A stretch of 64,000 nucleotides of DNA from Angelakisella massiliensis (GCF_900104675.1 NZ_LT629944.1:724216-788215); one strand, 5' to 3'; shown: positions 16,421 through 25,336, counted from the first letter of the stretch. Numbers and translations: made by a program. The notes: a model not told the origin generated them from the letters alone.

Positions 16421-16451
16421 ACACCCCCGAAGGATCGTCCTTCGGGGGTGT
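16421..16451. terminator. strong hairpin downstream of the hydrogenase operon
   Basis: ACACCCCCGAAGGA (16421-16434) pairs perfectly with 16438-16451 around TCG. It sits 130 bases after the hydA stop on the minus strand. No long T-run follows, so termination efficiency is uncertain. The rest of 16190-16584 shows no gene. Confidence 0.6.
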
Positions 16452-16584
16452 CCGTGCCGCAAAAAACAATATCATAGGATCCGCATCAACCAAAAGTATT
16501 TGCCTATCCCCAAAAATACATCAGACCTGTTGCATACCAAACCTTGGGAGAACCAGTCTCCCGGGGCCTGAGCCAAACTTTCTT

Positions 16585-18345
16585 TTATTTCATCTGATGT
16601 GTGAAGAAACGGTCTCTCTTGCGATAGGAGGTATGGAGGATCTGATGAGCCACACTGCTGCCGGGGGTCTTGAAGAAAGCAGCATAAATCTCCTTGAGGG
16701 CGGGATTCTCATGAGATTTCCGCACCGGCAGGTTCCGGTCCTCTTCATAAAGAGCAGCCGCCCGCAGGCCCTTGAGGTCCACATTGTTCCGCACGCGGGC
16801 ATGCTGGATGGGCTGACCGCCGCCGTTTACGCAGCCTCCGGGGCAGCCCATGATCTCCACAAAGTGATAGGTCTTCTCTCCGGAACGAACCAGATCCAGT
16901 ACCTTCTTGGCATTGCGCAGGCCGGAAGCCACCGCCACATTCACAGTCAGGTCACCCAGCTGATAGCTGGCTTCCTTGACGCCTTCCATGCCGCGGACCT
17001 CGGTGAACTCCAGCTTGGTGTCGCCGCCGCCGGCGATCCAGTCCGCCGCGGTGCGCAGAGCCGCTTCCATCACGCCGCCGGTAGCGCCAAAGATGGCCGC
17101 GGCGCCGGTGGAGGTACCCAGGGGCTGGTCGAACTCCTCGTCAGGCAGAGACGGGAAATTGATGCCCGCACGGTCGATCATCCGGGCCAGCTCACGGGTG
17201 GTGATGGCCACATCCACATCAGGATAGCCGGAAGCGTCCTCGTCCTCACGGGAGACCTCAAACTTCTTGGCGGTACAGGGCATAACACCCACCACAAAGA
17301 TGTCCTTGGGATCGATGCCGGTCTTTTTGGCATACCAGGTCTTGGCCAGAGCGCCGAACATCTGTTGGGGAGACTTGCAGGTGGAGAGGTTTTCCACAAA
17401 GTCAGGATAGTAGTGTTCACAATACTTGACCCAGCCGGGAGAGCAGGAGGTGATCAGCGGCAGAGGACCGCCGTGCTTGATCCGCTCCATCAGCTCATGG
17501 GCTTCCTCCACAATGGTGAAATCCGCCGCCAGATCGGTATCAAAGACGCCGTCAAAGCCCAGCCGCCGCAGCGCCGCAACCATCTTGCCCTTGACATTGG
17601 TGCCGATCGGCATATCAAAGGCCTCACCCAGAGTGACACGGATGGAGGGAGCAGTCTGAACCAGAACGTGCTTGGTGGGATCGTTGAGGGCACGCCAGAC
17701 ATCCTTGGTATTGTCCTTCTCGGCCAGAGCGCCGGTGGGGCAGACCACGATGCACTGTCCGCAGGAGACACAGGCCACATCCCCCAGATTGGTATCAAAG
17801 GCGCAGCCGATATGGGTCTTGAAGCCGCGCTCGTTGGGGCCGATGACCGCCACACCCTGCCACTTGTCACAGGCAGCTACGCAGCGGCGGCAAAGGATAC
17901 ATTTATTATTGTCCCGGATCATGTGCTTGGCGCTGTCGTCAAAGTCATATTTGATGTTCTCGCCGTCGTACATATCCTCATCATAAACCCGGAAGTCCTT
18001 GCACAGCTTTTGCAGCTCGCAGTTGCCGGAACGGACGCAGGAAAGGCATTTCCGCTCGTGGGTGGAAAGGATCAGCTCCAGGTCGATTTTCCGGGAAGCG
18101 AACACCTTTTTGGAGTTGGTCAGCACCTCCATTCCCTCAGCCACGGGGTAAACACAGGAGGCCACCAGATTTTTCATGCCCTTGACTTCCACCACGCAGA
18201 TACGGCAGGCGCCGATCTCATTGATATCCTTGAGGTAGCAAAGGGTGGGGATCTCAATACCCAGCTGCCGCGCCGCCTGAAGGATGGTGGTGCCTTCCGG
18301 CACGGTGACAGGCAGATTGTTGATTTTCAAATTAACCATTTTCAT
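16585..18345 (-). CDS. hydA: NAD(P)H-linked [FeFe] hydrogenase catalytic subunit
   Basis: A 586-residue catalytic subunit of the HndD/HydA type. Order: plant-type [2Fe-2S] domain (Cys36-~65), a His-Cys3 [4Fe-4S] site (HERKCLSCVRSGNC, ~96-108), two 4Fe-4S clusters (CILCRRC; CVSCGQC), then the H-cluster domain with L1 TSCSPGW (299-305), L2 MPCTAKK (Cys357) and L3 GCPGGC (Cys501, Cys505), and a C-terminal small-subunit-like tail. It reduces protons with electrons from NADH and reduced ferredoxin, probably by confurcation with HydB and HydC. The ATG at 18345 is preferred because GGGAGGAGG lies nine bases upstream; the first ATG overlaps the site. L1 has Ser where TSCCP has its second Cys, a variant I recall from HndD-type enzymes. 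Confidence 0.93.
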   Translation of the reverse strand: MKMVNLKINNLPVTVPEGTTILQAARQLGIEIPTLCYLKDINEIGACRICVVEVKGMKNLVASCVYPVAEGMEVLTNSKKVFASRKIDLELILSTHERKCLSCVRSGNCELQKLCKDFRVYDEDMYDGENIKYDFDDSAKHMIRDNNKCILCRRCVAACDKWQGVAVIGPNERGFKTHIGCAFDTNLGDVACVSCGQCIVVCPTGALAEKDNTKDVWRALNDPTKHVLVQTAPSIRVTLGEAFDMPIGTNVKGKMVAALRRLGFDGVFDTDLAADFTIVEEAHELMERIKHGGPLPLITSCSPGWVKYCEHYYPDFVENLSTCKSPQQMFGALAKTWYAKKTGIDPKDIFVVGVMPCTAKKFEVSREDEDASGYPDVDVAITTRELARMIDRAGINFPSLPDEEFDQPLGTSTGAAAIFGATGGVMEAALRTAADWIAGGGDTKLEFTEVRGMEGVKEASYQLGDLTVNVAVASGLRNAKKVLDLVRSGEKTYHFVEIMGCPGGCVNGGGQPIQHARVRNNVDLKGLRAAALYEEDRNLPVRKSHENPALKEIYAAFFKTPGSSVAHQILHTSYRKRDRFFTHQMK

Positions 18346-18363
18346 GATACTCATCCTCCTCCC

Positions 18364-20151
18364 TTATTTCTTCACAATAGCGCCGAACCGGCACTTCTCG
18401 ATGCAGACGCCGCACTTGACGCACTTATCCGGATCGATGACATGGGGTTCCTTCACCTTGCCGGTGATGGCGCCGGTGGGACAATTGCGGGCGCAGATGG
18501 TGCAGCCTTTGCACTTGTCAGGGAGGATCTGAACGGTCAGCAGCGCCTTGCAGACGCCGGCAGGACATTTCTTATCCACAATATGGGCGATGTACTCATC
18601 CCGGAAATACTTGAGGGTGGAAAGCACCGGGTTGGGAGCGGTCTGGCCTAAACCGCAGAGGGCGTTTTCCTTGATGTGATAACAGAGCTTTTCCAGTTTA
18701 TCCAGATCATCCATGGTGGCCTTGCCCTTGGTGATCTTATCCAGCAGCTCATACAGCCGCTTGGTGCCGATACGGCAGGGAGTACATTTGCCGCAGCTCT
18801 CGTCCACGGTGAACTCCAGGAAGAACTTGGCGATATCCACCATACAGGTGTCCTCATCCATAACGATGAGGCCGCCGGAGCCCATCATGGAGCCGATGGC
18901 GATAAGGTTGTCATAGTCCACAGGGATATCCAGGTGCTCCGCCGGGATGCAGCCGCCGGAGGGGCCGCCGGTCTGGGCCGCCTTGAACTTTTTGCCGTTG
19001 GGGATACCGCCGCCGATCTCCTCCACGATCTCCCGGAGGGTGGTGCCCATGGGCACTTCCACCAGACCGGTGTTGTGGATCTTGCCGCCCAAAGCGAACA
19101 CCTTGGTGCCCTTGGATTTCTCGGTACCCATGGAGCGGAACCAGTCGGCTCCGTTGAGGATGATCCGGGGGATATTGGCATAGGTCTCCACGTTGTTGAG
19201 GACGGTGGGCTTGCCGAACAGACCCTTCACCGCGGGGAAGGGCGGACGGGGACGGGGCTCGCCCCGGTGTCCCTCAATGGAGGTCATCAGCGCGGTTTCC
19301 TCGCCGCAGACAAAGGCGCCGGCGCCCAGGCGGATATCCAGATCAAAATCGAAGCCGGTACCCAGGATGTCCTTGCCCAAAAGGCCCATCTCCCGGGCCT
19401 GACCAATGGCGATCTGAAGCCGTTTGACCGCGATGGGATATTCGGCGCGGACATAAATGTAACCCTGGCTGGCGCCGATGGCATAACCGGCAATGGCCAT
19501 AGCCTCGATGACCACATGAGGATCGCCTTCCAGCACGGAACGGTCCATGAAAGCACCGGGGTCACCCTCGTCAGCATTGCAGCAGACATATTTCTGACCC
19601 TTGGGCTGAGCCGCCGCGAAGCTCCACTTCCGTCCGGTGGGGAAGCCGCCGCCGCCGCGGCCCCGCAGGCCGGAATCCAGAATGGTCTGGATCACCTGCT
19701 CGGGGGTCATTTCGGTGAGAACCTTGCCCAGGGCCATATAGCCGTCATAGGCGATGTATTCATTGATATCCTCAGGGTTGATGACACCGCAGTTGCGCAG
19801 CGCCACACGAACCTGCTTTTTATAGAAATCAGTCTCGTTGAGGCTCTTGACAGCATTGTCCTCCACTGTTTCGGAATACAGCAGACGCTTGACAATACGG
19901 CCTTTGATCAGGTGCTCCTCCACGATCTCGGGGATATCCTCAGGCTTGACCTGGGAATAGAAGGCGCCCTCAGGATAGACCACCACAACCGGGCCCAAAG
20001 CGCACAGGCCGAAGCAGCCGGTTTTGATGACCTTTACCTCCTGGGTCAGCCCAGTGGCGGCCAGCTCCTTTTCAAAGGCGGTGATGATCCGCTCACTGCC
20101 GGAGGAGGTGCAGCCTGTGCCGCCGCACACCAGAATATGAGAACGATACAT
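18364..20151 (-). CDS. hydB: hydrogenase flavin/NADH subunit (NuoF-like)
   Basis: A 595-residue HydB/HndC protein. It has an N-terminal thioredoxin-like [2Fe-2S] domain (Cys9, Cys14, then KTGCFGLC), the NADH and FMN site (GRGGGGFPTGRKW, NADEGDPGAFMDR), an SLBB segment, the NuoF C-terminal [4Fe-4S] motif SCGKCTPC and two terminal 4Fe-4S clusters (CKGCTIC, CVKCGVC). This subunit oxidises NADH and is the proposed branching site in bifurcating hydrogenases. It starts after GGGAGG and ends 18 bases before hydA, so the genes are co-transcribed. All expected ligands are visible. Confidence 0.94.
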   Translation of the reverse strand: MYRSHILVCGGTGCTSSGSERIITAFEKELAATGLTQEVKVIKTGCFGLCALGPVVVVYPEGAFYSQVKPEDIPEIVEEHLIKGRIVKRLLYSETVEDNAVKSLNETDFYKKQVRVALRNCGVINPEDINEYIAYDGYMALGKVLTEMTPEQVIQTILDSGLRGRGGGGFPTGRKWSFAAAQPKGQKYVCCNADEGDPGAFMDRSVLEGDPHVVIEAMAIAGYAIGASQGYIYVRAEYPIAVKRLQIAIGQAREMGLLGKDILGTGFDFDLDIRLGAGAFVCGEETALMTSIEGHRGEPRPRPPFPAVKGLFGKPTVLNNVETYANIPRIILNGADWFRSMGTEKSKGTKVFALGGKIHNTGLVEVPMGTTLREIVEEIGGGIPNGKKFKAAQTGGPSGGCIPAEHLDIPVDYDNLIAIGSMMGSGGLIVMDEDTCMVDIAKFFLEFTVDESCGKCTPCRIGTKRLYELLDKITKGKATMDDLDKLEKLCYHIKENALCGLGQTAPNPVLSTLKYFRDEYIAHIVDKKCPAGVCKALLTVQILPDKCKGCTICARNCPTGAITGKVKEPHVIDPDKCVKCGVCIEKCRFGAIVKK

Positions 20152-20169
20152 TTGCGCTTCCTCCCTTCC

Positions 20170-20541
20170 TTACTTACCGCTGGCGCCGATGGTGTACTCC
20201 GTTACAGGGGTACCGTTGACGATGTGGTTGGTCACAATGGTGGGAACCATCTCCGGTGTGACCTTCACATAGGTGACCTTCTCCTGGTCGGGAGCATACA
20301 CCTCCACCACCGGCTCATACTGACAGATGCCGATACAGCCGGTCTGCTGCACCGAAACATGGGTCAGGTTCCGCTTGGCCACCTCCTCGGTAAAGGCCTG
20401 GAGAACGGGACGTGCCCCGGCGGCAATGCCGCAGGTGGCCATGCCCACCACAACACGGATGTTGGTGTCGCTGTCATGGCGGATACCGATTTTATTTTTC
20501 ATCTGGTCTCTCAATGCCTGGAGTTCCGCGAGACTTTTCAT
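20170..20541 (-). CDS. [2Fe-2S] thioredoxin-like ferredoxin (HndB-like)
   Basis: A 123-residue thioredoxin-fold ferredoxin. One Cys pattern is ATCGIAAGA near residue 37; the second is TGCIGICQ near residue 69. Together they supply the ligands of a single [2Fe-2S] cluster, as in HndB of four-subunit NADP-reducing hydrogenases. Its position directly upstream of hydB, with 18 bases between them, and the strong GGAGG site fit a structural subunit or a dedicated electron carrier of the complex. It resembles the N-terminal domain of HydB, suggesting shared origin. Confidence 0.85.
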   Translation of the reverse strand: MKSLAELQALRDQMKNKIGIRHDSDTNIRVVVGMATCGIAAGARPVLQAFTEEVAKRNLTHVSVQQTGCIGICQYEPVVEVYAPDQEKVTYVKVTPEMVPTIVTNHIVNGTPVTEYTIGASGK

Positions 20542-20617
20542 GATTCATTACCTCCGTTCATTTTACCGGAACCGCTCCGGTACGCGGGCCCCGCAGGGGC
20601 CGGAAGCATTTTCCGCT

Positions 20618-21181
20618 CTATGGCTCACAGGGCGGCGGGTTCAGCAGTTCTTTGGTGTTCTCCTCCAGATACTCCCCGATGAAGGAAAGCACCTGAGGCG
20701 TATTCAGAGGGATGTCCTCCAGCACCTGCCGGAACTGTCTGGTATCCGCTTCCATGCGGCGGCCATCCAGAATGCGGATATAATCAAAATCAATTTCAGG
20801 ATTGCCCCCAATCAGGGTCAGCAGCGTCTGGGTCATGTCTCCCAGCGGCATCCGGTCCACACTGCTGCGTCCGAATACAGCCGTGACGGCAGTGCCTTTG
20901 CCCACCTGACTGCGGATGGTCAGTCCGCCGCCTGTCAGCTCCGCCGCCATTTTAAAAAAGGGTACCCCCAGCCCCACCCGTCTGGTGGTCCTGGTGGTAA
21001 AGAAGGGGTCCTGCACCCGCTCCACCTGTTCCGGGGTCATGCCGCAGCCGTTGTCGGTGATGGTGATGGTCAGCCGGTCGGCGGCGGTATCCTCCTCTAT
21101 GGTGATTTCCACCAGGGAGGCTCCTGCCCGCACCGAGTTTTCCGCCACATCCAGCACATTGAGGGAAAGCTCCTGCATCAT
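20618..21181 (-). CDS. HATPase_c ATP-binding protein of the hydrogenase operon
   Basis: A 187-residue protein with a GHKL ATPase domain: N box LNVLDVAENSVRAGA (~7-22), G1 box DNGCGM (~43-48) and a GLGVPFF G2-like box (~70-76). There is no kinase dimerisation/phosphoacceptor domain, so it is not a complete sensor kinase. Proteins of this type occur inside HydABC-like operons in several anaerobes (for example near the Thermotoga hyd genes), where a role in regulation or assembly has been suggested but not shown. It lies between hydC and the HndB-like gene with short gaps. Residues ~115-187 are not matched to a family. Confidence 0.78.
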   Translation of the reverse strand: MMQELSLNVLDVAENSVRAGASLVEITIEEDTAADRLTITITDNGCGMTPEQVERVQDPFFTTRTTRRVGLGVPFFKMAAELTGGGLTIRSQVGKGTAVTAVFGRSSVDRMPLGDMTQTLLTLIGGNPEIDFDYIRILDGRRMEADTRQFRQVLEDIPLNTPQVLSFIGEYLEENTKELLNPPPCEP

Positions 21182-21198
21182 GCCCCCTTCAGCCCCTT

Positions 21199-21699
21199 TC
21201 AGTCGTCCATATATTTGGCCAGAATGGTGTCCACATCATCGGCCACCAAACGTCCGTAAACCTCGTCGTTAATGGTCATAACAGGGGCCAGTCCGCAGGC
21301 GCCGATGCACCGGCAGGCTTCCAGGGAAAACTTGCCGTCGGCGGTACATTCGCCGCTCTGAATACCCAGCTTTTCGCTCAAACGCTCAAAAACCGCGCCC
21401 GCGCCCTTGACGTAGCAGGCCGTACCAAGACAAACCGAAATCTTGTACTGGCCCTTGGGGTTGAGGGAAAACTGTGAGTAAAAGGTAGCTACACCGTAGA
21501 TTTCCTCCAGAGGAATATCCATTTCCCGGGAAATCATCTCCAACACCTCAATGGGCAGATAGCCGTAAATACCCTGAGCTTCCTGGAGAATAGGCATCAG
21601 CGCCCCTTGCTGTCCCTTCAGTCTGGCAATGGTTTCTTTCAGTTCTTTCTCCTGGTTCGGAGTCCCTTTGAAAGGAATTTTGCAGATCTTATTCGCCAT
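21199..21699 (-). CDS. hydC: hydrogenase NuoE-like subunit
   Basis: A 166-residue NuoE/HydC/HndA protein carrying one [2Fe-2S] cluster. The four ligand positions are seen in CLGTACYVKG (two Cys) and CRCIGACG (Cys at both ends of the motif). It passes electrons between the flavin subunit and the catalytic subunit. I start at the ATG at 21699, with GGAG upstream; an additional 35 in-frame codons upstream do not resemble the family and overlap the promoter region. It is the first gene of the five-gene operon hydC-ATPase-hndB-hydB-hydA. Confidence 0.93.
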   Translation of the reverse strand: MANKICKIPFKGTPNQEKELKETIARLKGQQGALMPILQEAQGIYGYLPIEVLEMISREMDIPLEEIYGVATFYSQFSLNPKGQYKISVCLGTACYVKGAGAVFERLSEKLGIQSGECTADGKFSLEACRCIGACGLAPVMTINDEVYGRLVADDVDTILAKYMDD

Positions 21700-21865
21700 C
21701 TCAACTATCTCCGTTCCGCCGCTATGCGTCGGCAGCAATTCTCTCCCCCGGACGGAGGCCGCATAGATTCCCCCGCCGTCCGGCTCCCGCCGGAACTGTC
21801 CCATAAAACAAACAGCATCCCCCGCTCTTCCTCCAATTTGAGAAGGGCAGAAATCCGCATTTTGT

Positions 21866-21883
21866 TTGTTAATATTGTAACAT
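21866..21883. promoter_or_regulatory. Rex-like operator in the hydrogenase divergent promoter region
   Basis: TTGTTAATATTGTAACAT is an imperfect palindrome that matches the Rex pattern TTGTTAANNNNTTAACAA except at two positions of the right half. On the minus strand it includes TACAAT, a plausible -10 for hydC. Rex would repress at high NAD+/NADH. No rex gene is in the window. Confidence 0.5.
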
Positions 21884-21945
21884 CTTTATCCCTCAAATTC
21901 TACCTTCCATTTATGCTCTGGGCATAATTTCTACATTTTATGCAA

Positions 21946-21974
21946 TTGTCTTTCTTTTTTTTGGGTGCTATAAT
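21946..21974 (+). promoter_or_regulatory. promoter of the divergent accessory operon
   Basis: TTGTCT (21946-21951), 17-base spacer, perfect TATAAT (21969-21974), about 115 bases upstream of the ATG at 22092. Confidence 0.65.
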
Positions 21975-22091
21975 GTATTTTATCCAAAAGCTCTCCGGCG
22001 GCCTTCCCGGTTTTCCTTCATGGAAAGAATTTTTATCCACCCCTGTCTCCCTGCCGGAGACCCCTTTTAATGAATGAAAGGAGTACGCCCA

Positions 22092-22448
22092 ATGACACTA
22101 CAGGAGGTAAAGGATATTTTGGACGCCCAGCTGCTGTGCGGCGACCAGCTGCTCTCTTCCACGGTGAACACCGCCTGCGGCAGCGACATGATGAGCGATG
22201 TTCTGGCTTATGTCAAAGATCAGGCGGTCCTGCTGACAGGGCTGATGAACCAGCAGGTGATCCGGACCGCCGAAATGATGGACATGGTCTGCGTCATCTT
22301 TGTCCGGGGCAAAACTCCCGGAGAGGATATCGTGGCGCTGGCCAAGCAGAAGGAAATTGCCGTCATGACCACCCCTCACCGGATGTTCACCGCCTGCGGC
22401 CTGCTGTACCAGGGGGGACTGAAGGGAGGGCTGAGTCATCATGACTGA
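22092..22448 (+). CDS. DRTGG-domain protein, first gene of hydrogenase-linked operon
   Basis: A 118-residue protein with the DRTGG fold (found in CBS/PTA-type regulatory proteins as a ligand-binding domain). The family look comes from the alternating strand/helix pattern and the AVMTTPH-MFTACGLLY ending, and from its paralogue at 24987. ATG at 22092 is chosen because AAAGGAG lies nine bases upstream, while the ATG at 22074 precedes that site. Its stop overlaps the start of the next gene by eight bases, so translation is coupled. Its ligand is unknown. Confidence 0.75.
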   Translation: MTLQEVKDILDAQLLCGDQLLSSTVNTACGSDMMSDVLAYVKDQAVLLTGLMNQQVIRTAEMMDMVCVIFVRGKTPGEDIVALAKQKEIAVMTTPHRMFTACGLLYQGGLKGGLSHHD

Positions 22449-22878
22449 GACCGTCACCGAAAACGGCCTTTCCTATCATTTTGTCGTACCGGGAGATGAC
22501 TTTACCCGGGCGGGTGAGGCTTCCGGCTCCATTAAAAGCATCCTTAAAAAACTGGGCATCCGCCCCGACGTGGTACGGAAGGTAGCCATCTCCATGTATG
22601 AAGGGGAGATCAACCTGGTCATCCACGCCGGAGGCGGCGAGATCGATGTGGAGATCGGTCCCGAGGCGGTGGATATCGTTTTGACGGACCATGGTCCCGG
22701 TATTCCCGATGTGGCCAAGGCCATGGAGGAGGGATGGTCCACAGCAACCGCTCAGGTGCGAAATCTGGGCTTCGGCGCCGGAATGGGCCTGCCCAATATG
22801 AAAAAATATTCCGATGAAATGCATATTGACAGCACTGTGGGCGTGGGGACCACTGTCACCATGCGGGTATATCTGTAA
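22441..22878 (+). CDS. RsbW-like serine kinase/anti-sigma ATPase
   Basis: A 145-residue GHKL ATPase of the RsbW/SpoIIAB size class. The N box is seen in ISMYEGEINLVIHAGGG, the G1 box in DHGPGIPD and the G2 box in GFGAGMGLPNM. RsbW proteins bind and inactivate sigma factors and phosphorylate anti-anti-sigma factors. Here, with no sigma factor nearby but with DRTGG and hydrogenase-like Fe-S proteins, it more likely belongs to the conserved hydrogenase-linked signalling set. It overlaps the DRTGG gene. Confidence 0.82.
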   Translation: MTETVTENGLSYHFVVPGDDFTRAGEASGSIKSILKKLGIRPDVVRKVAISMYEGEINLVIHAGGGEIDVEIGPEAVDIVLTDHGPGIPDVAKAMEEGWSTATAQVRNLGFGAGMGLPNMKKYSDEMHIDSTVGVGTTVTMRVYL

Positions 22879-23055
22879 TTCCCTCCAACAGCCCAGGATT
22901 TTTGCCCCTTTCCGGCTGCGTCAAAGGGAAAGGGACAAGTAAGTTTTCGTTATCATCAGGCAGCCAGCTTCTCTTTCCGCCAGAACAGCGGAGAGAGCTT
23001 GGCCGGGATATGGCCCCGGAAGCAAAAGCCTTTTCAGTGAAGGAGCAATGACTTT

Positions 23056-23610
23056 ATGAATCTGGAAGAGATCACCCTTCTCTGCCGTCAGGCCACAGAA
23101 GAATTAATTAATATCGCAAAGCTTTCCCCCGGAGATCTGCTGGTGGTGGGCTGCTCCTCCAGCGAGGTGCTGGGAGAGCGGATCGGCACCAACTCCAGCA
23201 CCGATGTGGCCGGGGCCATCCTGGAGGGCATTCTGCCTGTTTGCCGGGAACACGAAATTTTTCTGGCGGCCCAGTGCTGCGAGCATCTCAACCGTGCCCT
23301 GATCCTGGAACGCCAGGCAGCTTTGGCCAGAGGACTGGAACTGGTGAACGTGGTGCCTCAGCCCAAAGCCGGAGGCTCCTTTGCCACCGCGTTTTACAAT
23401 GCCTGCCAGAAACCGGCAGCGGTGGAGCATATCCGTGCCCAGGCGGGGATGGACATCGGCGACACCCTCATCGGGATGCATTTGGCCGATGTGGCGGTTC
23501 CGGTACGGCTGTCGATGCGGCGCATTGGTCAGGCCAATCTGGTCTGTGCCAGAACCCGCCCCAAGTTTATCGGCGGCCAGCGGGCCCATTATGATCAGCA
23601 GCTCCTGTGA
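23056..23610 (+). CDS. DUF436 / TIGR01440 family protein (YwlG-like)
   Basis: A 184-residue protein of the UPF0340/DUF436 family. Conserved features seen are the GCSSSEVLGERIGTNSS block, the QCCEHLNRAL block and a C-terminal GGQRAHYD ending. The fold is enzyme-like, but the function has not been established to my knowledge. AAGGAG lies ten bases upstream. The 177 bases before it contain only a weak hairpin, so it may be read from the upstream operon or from a promoter of its own. Confidence 0.85.
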   Translation: MNLEEITLLCRQATEELINIAKLSPGDLLVVGCSSSEVLGERIGTNSSTDVAGAILEGILPVCREHEIFLAAQCCEHLNRALILERQAALARGLELVNVVPQPKAGGSFATAFYNACQKPAAVEHIRAQAGMDIGDTLIGMHLADVAVPVRLSMRRIGQANLVCARTRPKFIGGQRAHYDQQLL

Positions 23611-23688
23611 GTTTTTCACCCAGGGGCACTGAACCTGCATTTTTAGCGACATCTGCGCCGCCCCGGCGGCTGCTGAAAGGAGGACCCT

Positions 23689-24990
23689 ATGGAACCGTAT
23701 TTCCACTCGGTCACCCTGGACAAGTCCGCCTGTCGGGGTTGTATCACCTGCGTCAAACGCTGTCCCACTGAAGCCATCCGGGTTCGGGGGGGCAAAGCCT
23801 GCATCCTGCCGGAGTTATGTATTGACTGCGGCGAGTGTATCCGGGTCTGTCCCCACCACGCCAAAAAGGCGGTAGCGGACCATCTGGAGGCCTGGAACCG
23901 CTTTGAGTATAAAATAGCGCTTCCACCCCCCTCTCTGTATGGGCAGTTCAACAACCTGGATGACATCGACATTGTGCTGGACGGACTGCGGGCCATGGGC
24001 TTTGACATGGTCTATGAGGTTGCGGGAGCCGCGGAGTTGGTATCCGACTGCACCAGAAAACTGATGAGCCAGGAACCTCTCCCCCGCCCGGTCATCTCTT
24101 CCGCCTGCCCCGCTGTACTGCGGCTGATCAGAATCCGTTTTCCCCAGCTGCTGGATCATGTCCTTCCCATCCACGCTCCGGTGGAAATCGCCGCACGGCT
24201 GGCCCGGCGTCAGGCTATGCGTCAGACCGGCCTGCCCCCGGAAAAGATTGGCGTCATCTTCATCTCTCCCTGTCCCGCCAAGGTCACCGCTGTCCGCAAG
24301 CCTCTGGGCAGCGACCACAGCGAGATCGATCTGGCGGTACCGGTCAGTGAGGTTTATCCCCTGCTGCTGTCCGCCATGAAAAAGGTGGCGGAAAATCCGG
24401 CGGAGCTGTCCACCTCCGGCAGAATGGGCATCGGCTGGGGCCGCAGCGGCGGAGAGGCCGCCGCCACCCTTCACGAGCGCTATCTGGCAGCTGACGGCAT
24501 CGAAAATGTGATCCACATCCTGGAGAATATGGAGGATGAAAAGCTCCACGATCTGGATTTTGTGGAGCTGAACGCCTGCTCCTCCGGCTGCGTGGGCGGG
24601 GTGCTGAACATTGAAAATCCTTATGTGGCAGCCACCCGCTTAAAGCGTTTGGGCCACTATCGTCCCGTCTCCTGCAATCACATTGAGGACCGGGTGCCCA
24701 AGGAGGCCAAGTGGGAGCAGGAGGTGGAATATCAGCCGGTGATGCGGCTGGATAACAACCCTGTCAAGGCCATGCAGAAGATGCGGAAAATCCAGGAGAT
24801 CGAAAAACGGCTTTACGGGCTGGACTGCGGCTCCTGCGGCGCTCCCTCCTGTCATGCTCTGGCGGAGGATATCGTATTGGGCCACGCCACCGAGGACAGC
24901 TGCGTTTATCTGCTGCGGGAGAAGCTGGAAACAGTGATGGAAACCCTGAAGCAATCCGCGCAATCCCAAAAGGAGGAGGAAAAGATATGA
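23689..24990 (+). CDS. hydrogenase-like Fe-S protein with degenerate H-cluster domain
   Basis: A 433-residue protein. Residues 15-54 carry two 4Fe-4S motifs (CRGCITC, CIDCGEC). Residues ~80-330 match the Fe-hydrogenase large-subunit C-terminal domain: L1-like SSACP (Cys140), L2-like SPCPAK (Cys195), L3-like ACSSGC (Cys297, Cys301). Residues 380-388 add CGSCGAPSC, a further Fe-S site. Relative to canonical TSCCP, the first Cys (proton relay) is Ala, while the four cysteines expected to bind the H-cluster [4Fe-4S] remain. The L3 glycines are also reduced. This fits sensory or regulatory hydrogenase relatives better than a catalyst. It lacks a PAS domain. AAAGGAGG precedes the ATG. Confidence 0.85.
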   Translation: MEPYFHSVTLDKSACRGCITCVKRCPTEAIRVRGGKACILPELCIDCGECIRVCPHHAKKAVADHLEAWNRFEYKIALPPPSLYGQFNNLDDIDIVLDGLRAMGFDMVYEVAGAAELVSDCTRKLMSQEPLPRPVISSACPAVLRLIRIRFPQLLDHVLPIHAPVEIAARLARRQAMRQTGLPPEKIGVIFISPCPAKVTAVRKPLGSDHSEIDLAVPVSEVYPLLLSAMKKVAENPAELSTSGRMGIGWGRSGGEAAATLHERYLAADGIENVIHILENMEDEKLHDLDFVELNACSSGCVGGVLNIENPYVAATRLKRLGHYRPVSCNHIEDRVPKEAKWEQEVEYQPVMRLDNNPVKAMQKMRKIQEIEKRLYGLDCGSCGAPSCHALAEDIVLGHATEDSCVYLLREKLETVMETLKQSAQSQKEEEKI

Positions 24991-25307
24991 GCACAGCAAA
25001 AGAACTGGCGGAAAAAAACGGCTTCACTCTGGCTTGTGGTGACGGCCTGCGTCAGGTGCAAGGTGTTTACTGCTGTGATCTTTTGAGTATCGTCATGGGC
25101 CGTGCCCCGGCAGACAGCGCCTGGGTGACGGTAATGGGAAATCTCAATTCCATCGCTGTGGCGGTGCTGGCGGATGTCGCCTGCATTGTGCTGGCGGAAA
25201 ATATGCCTCTGGACGCGGACGCTCAGGCCCGGGCGGAAGCGGAAAACGTTACCGTACTGCGCACTTCTCTTCCTGTATTTGAAGCAGCGGTAAAAATGGC
25301 TCAATAA
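24987..25307 (+). CDS. DRTGG-domain protein, second copy
   Basis: A 106-residue DRTGG-fold protein similar in size and pattern to the one at 22092 (LSIVMGRAPADSAWVTVMGN, then DVACIVLAENM). It overlaps the end of the hydrogenase-like Fe-S gene by four bases (ATGA) and has a strong AGGAGGAGG site. The pairing of DRTGG, RsbW-like ATPase and degenerate hydrogenase proteins recurs in anaerobes, which implies they work together; how is not known. Confidence 0.75.
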   Translation: MSTAKELAEKNGFTLACGDGLRQVQGVYCCDLLSIVMGRAPADSAWVTVMGNLNSIAVAVLADVACIVLAENMPLDADAQARAEAENVTVLRTSLPVFEAAVKMAQ

Positions 25308-25336
25308 AAGTTGTGTCTCCAAAGGAGGGAGCTGCT

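Noticed and set aside
21700..21804. N-terminal extension of hydC
   Set aside because: The extra residues do not match the NuoE family and would place the start within the promoter/operator region.
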